A DNA stretch of 15,111 nucleotides from Chitinophagaceae bacterium UBA2791 (GTDB lineage Bacteria > Bacteroidota > Bacteroidia > Chitinophagales > Chitinophagaceae): NCBI GenBank assembly GCA_002352105.1, contig DEHV01000073.1, positions 67,759 to 82,869 of the forward strand, written 5' to 3'. This document shows, in pieces, positions 13,833 to 15,111 of this stretch. The notes beneath the pieces are model-generated. The model was not told where the DNA came from. It searched no databases and was given only the letters and a program-made list of their open reading frames with translations. Position 1 is the first letter of the stretch. Each line of letters opens with the position of its first letter. Made by a program: the position numbers and the translations under genes.

Positions 13833-14871
13833 CGTACTGCAGGGTGTTTTTGATCAATGGTAAAACTACTATAAATTCATTTTCAGTTTCTTTAATCTCC
13901 ACTCCCGGGTAGTTCAGTAATTCATATTTTGATATAATATTGCTCAACCCTATTTTATTCGATATCACCGATTTGTTTTTCTTTTGCAAATTGTTTCTCA
14001 CTACCAGCTTTTCATCCTGCGTATATAGCTGTACAATAAGCGGCGTATCCGGATCGATAATATTATGCTTTACGGCATTTTCCATTAACAATTGCAGCGT
14101 CATGGGCGGAAGCAACCACTCTTTTAATTCTTCTTCTATTCTTATTATAGGCTGAAAGCCGTTGCCAAAACGGGTTTTCAACAAAAGGTTATAGGATTCA
14201 ATAAAGGCAATTTCCTTTTGCAGCGAAGTTAGATGCTCTTCATTGCTGCGTAGCAGGTAGCGGTACACCCGGCTCATTTCTTCCACAAACTCCTCGGCTT
14301 TCTCCGGGTGGGTAGCAATAAGAGACGATAATGAGTTTAAGCTGTTAAACAGAAAATGCGGGTTTACCTGCTCTTTCAGCGAGTCAAACTGAGTTTGCAA
14401 CTGCTCTTTCTTCAATCGCTCAGCCTCCAGTTGCGAAATCTTGATCCGGCGATAAGAAGCGTCAGTTTCATACACGGCCTGATTAAGAATGGTGCATATA
14501 ACGCCTGCTATAATGCCGCCTAAGCAGCTTTTAACGGTGAACTGATAATTCAGTATATGGAGCCGGTCAAATGCCAGGCATATCAAGATAACGGTTGCCG
14601 CTGCGATCATCTGGTTAAGCAGGGAAAAAAGCAGCGCCCTTTTTAGCGTATCCCGGTGCGAGGGATAAACCGCCACCAGTTTCCAGCCCAGCCTGCCCTG
14701 CAAAATCCAGGCGCCAAACAGGATAGGGAATGCAGTTGCGGAAGCGGCGCCGAAATTCTTCAGGCCTGAAAAATAGGGTTCGCCCAAAATGAAAGTAATA
14801 GCCACCAGCGTTGGCGGAAGTAAAACTACCATCAGCAACAGATCTGTTTCGTTTTTAAATTTGGGCTGCAC
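13813..14871 (-). CDS. LytS/YehU-type sensor histidine kinase
   Basis: 352-residue membrane kinase. Four hydrophobic segments occupy about residues 11-30, 44-58, 80-101 and 113-133, with no sizeable periplasmic domain. A coiled coil (about 145-170) leads to the His_kinase (PF06580) domain. The phosphorylated histidine is H172 in NPHFLFNSLNSL, and the ATP-binding N box is ENAVKHN at 264-270, with GLSNIISKYELL at 308-319 as the later conserved block. The start is the GTG at 14871, with an in-frame stop two codons upstream. An ATG at codon 14 (14832) is the alternative, but it would cut into the first helix. The signal is unknown. Confidence 0.9.
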   Translation of the reverse strand: MQPKFKNETDLLLMVVLLPPTLVAITFILGEPYFSGLKNFGAASATAFPILFGAWILQGRLGWKLVAVYPSHRDTLKRALLFSLLNQMIAAATVILICLAFDRLHILNYQFTVKSCLGGIIAGVICTILNQAVYETDASYRRIKISQLEAERLKKEQLQTQFDSLKEQVNPHFLFNSLNSLSSLIATHPEKAEEFVEEMSRVYRYLLRSNEEHLTSLQKEIAFIESYNLLLKTRFGNGFQPIIRIEEELKEWLLPPMTLQLLMENAVKHNIIDPDTPLIVQLYTQDEKLVVRNNLQKKNKSVISNKIGLSNIISKYELLNYPGVEIKETENEFIVVLPLIKNTLQYDGSANY

Positions 14872-14931
14872 AACTCAAATATCGTGGAAAATGCAATTTT
14901 ATGAATAGCCGGAAGCGTTAAACCTCTTAAA

Positions 14932-14965
14932 GCCTGGATGAAACGGAAGAATGCCTGTATGAAAC
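14932..14965 (-). promoter_or_regulatory. Candidate LytTR operator (direct repeats, 21-bp spacing)
   Basis: GCCTGGATGAAAC (14932-14944) and GCCTGTATGAAAC (14953-14965) differ at one base and start exactly 21 bases apart. On the kinase strand they read GTTTCATnCAGGC, with a GTTnnAT core like known LytTR half-sites. They lie upstream of the kinase/regulator operon; a near-consensus -7 element (GATATTTG, 14883-14876) is between them and the start. Autoregulation is inferred. Confidence 0.42.
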
Positions 14966-15009
14966 AACCCGCTGTGCGTCGGGTGCAATAGCTTTTAGAG
15001 CAAAATCAA

Positions 15010-15111
15010 TTATTGCATGGTTTGTATCCATTCCCGGGCAAAAGTTCTTGCCGGCTCCGCCACTTCCTTACCTGCCCGAAAAGCCATTTTCCAATAGCTG
15101 CTTTTACTTTC
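15010..15111 (-). CDS. C-terminal end of an unidentified protein (partial)
   Basis: A minus-strand frame is open from the window edge to a TAA at 15012-15010. It gives 33 residues beginning ESKSSYWKMAFRAGKEVAEP and ending REWIQTMQ. The composition is protein-like and the frame ends before a 138-base spacer, as a real gene would. I do not recognise the family, and too little is present to infer a role. It precedes the two-component operon on the same strand, but the operator-like repeats between them suggest separate transcription. Confidence 0.5.
   Translation of the reverse strand, partial: ESKSSYWKMAFRAGKEVAEPARTFAREWIQTMQ

Overview
The window looks like a chromosomal segment of a member of Bacteroidota, most likely near Chitinophagaceae (inference from protein character; no marker gene is present). 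The supporting signs are: no Shine-Dalgarno-like sites before the starts, several TAnnTTTG-type -7 promoter elements, a tRNA gene without encoded CCA, a LytS/LytTR two-component pair, a DUF983 protein, a FucP-type transporter and a Bacteroidota-style modular esterase.

Layout: 1-2366 (+) holds the tail of a probable flavin amine oxidase, a type I methionine aminopeptidase overlapping a Dph6-like PP-loop ATPase, and a small exported probable beta-barrel protein. 2505-3455 (-) holds a PhyH-family dioxygenase preceded by a 37-codon remnant of a beta-phosphoglucomutase-like HAD gene that still has a promoter. 3625-4503 (+) is an AraC-type regulator. 4504-7060 (-) holds an intact PF00756-type esterase, a zinc alcohol dehydrogenase and a wrecked second esterase with an N-terminal starch-binding-like domain. 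7061-7963 holds an AT-rich patch with an orphan small membrane protein, then three tandem 157-bp-period repeat units running into the terminator of a tRNA-Gln(CTG) gene (7964-8034, -). 8148-8612 (-) is a DUF983 protein, followed by about 425 bases with no convincing gene.

9038-12953 is a sugar locus: a ROK-family regulator (-), a divergent spacer with two tandem 25-bp operator-like repeats, and an N-acylglucosamine 2-epimerase plus FucP-type permease operon (+). The set resembles the nanE/nanT part of Bacteroidota sialic acid or amino sugar use, but no lyase gene is in the window. 13071-14871 (-) is a LytS-type histidine kinase overlapping a LytTR response regulator; two direct repeats 21 bp apart upstream fit a LytTR operator. 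The window ends in the C-terminus of an unidentified gene (-).

No clear unknown multi-gene system is visible. The less ordinary content is regulatory and degenerative: the HAD remnant whose promoter now faces the dioxygenase gene, the fused esterase pseudogene, the tRNA-linked repeats with inverted sub-segments, and the two candidate operator arrays.
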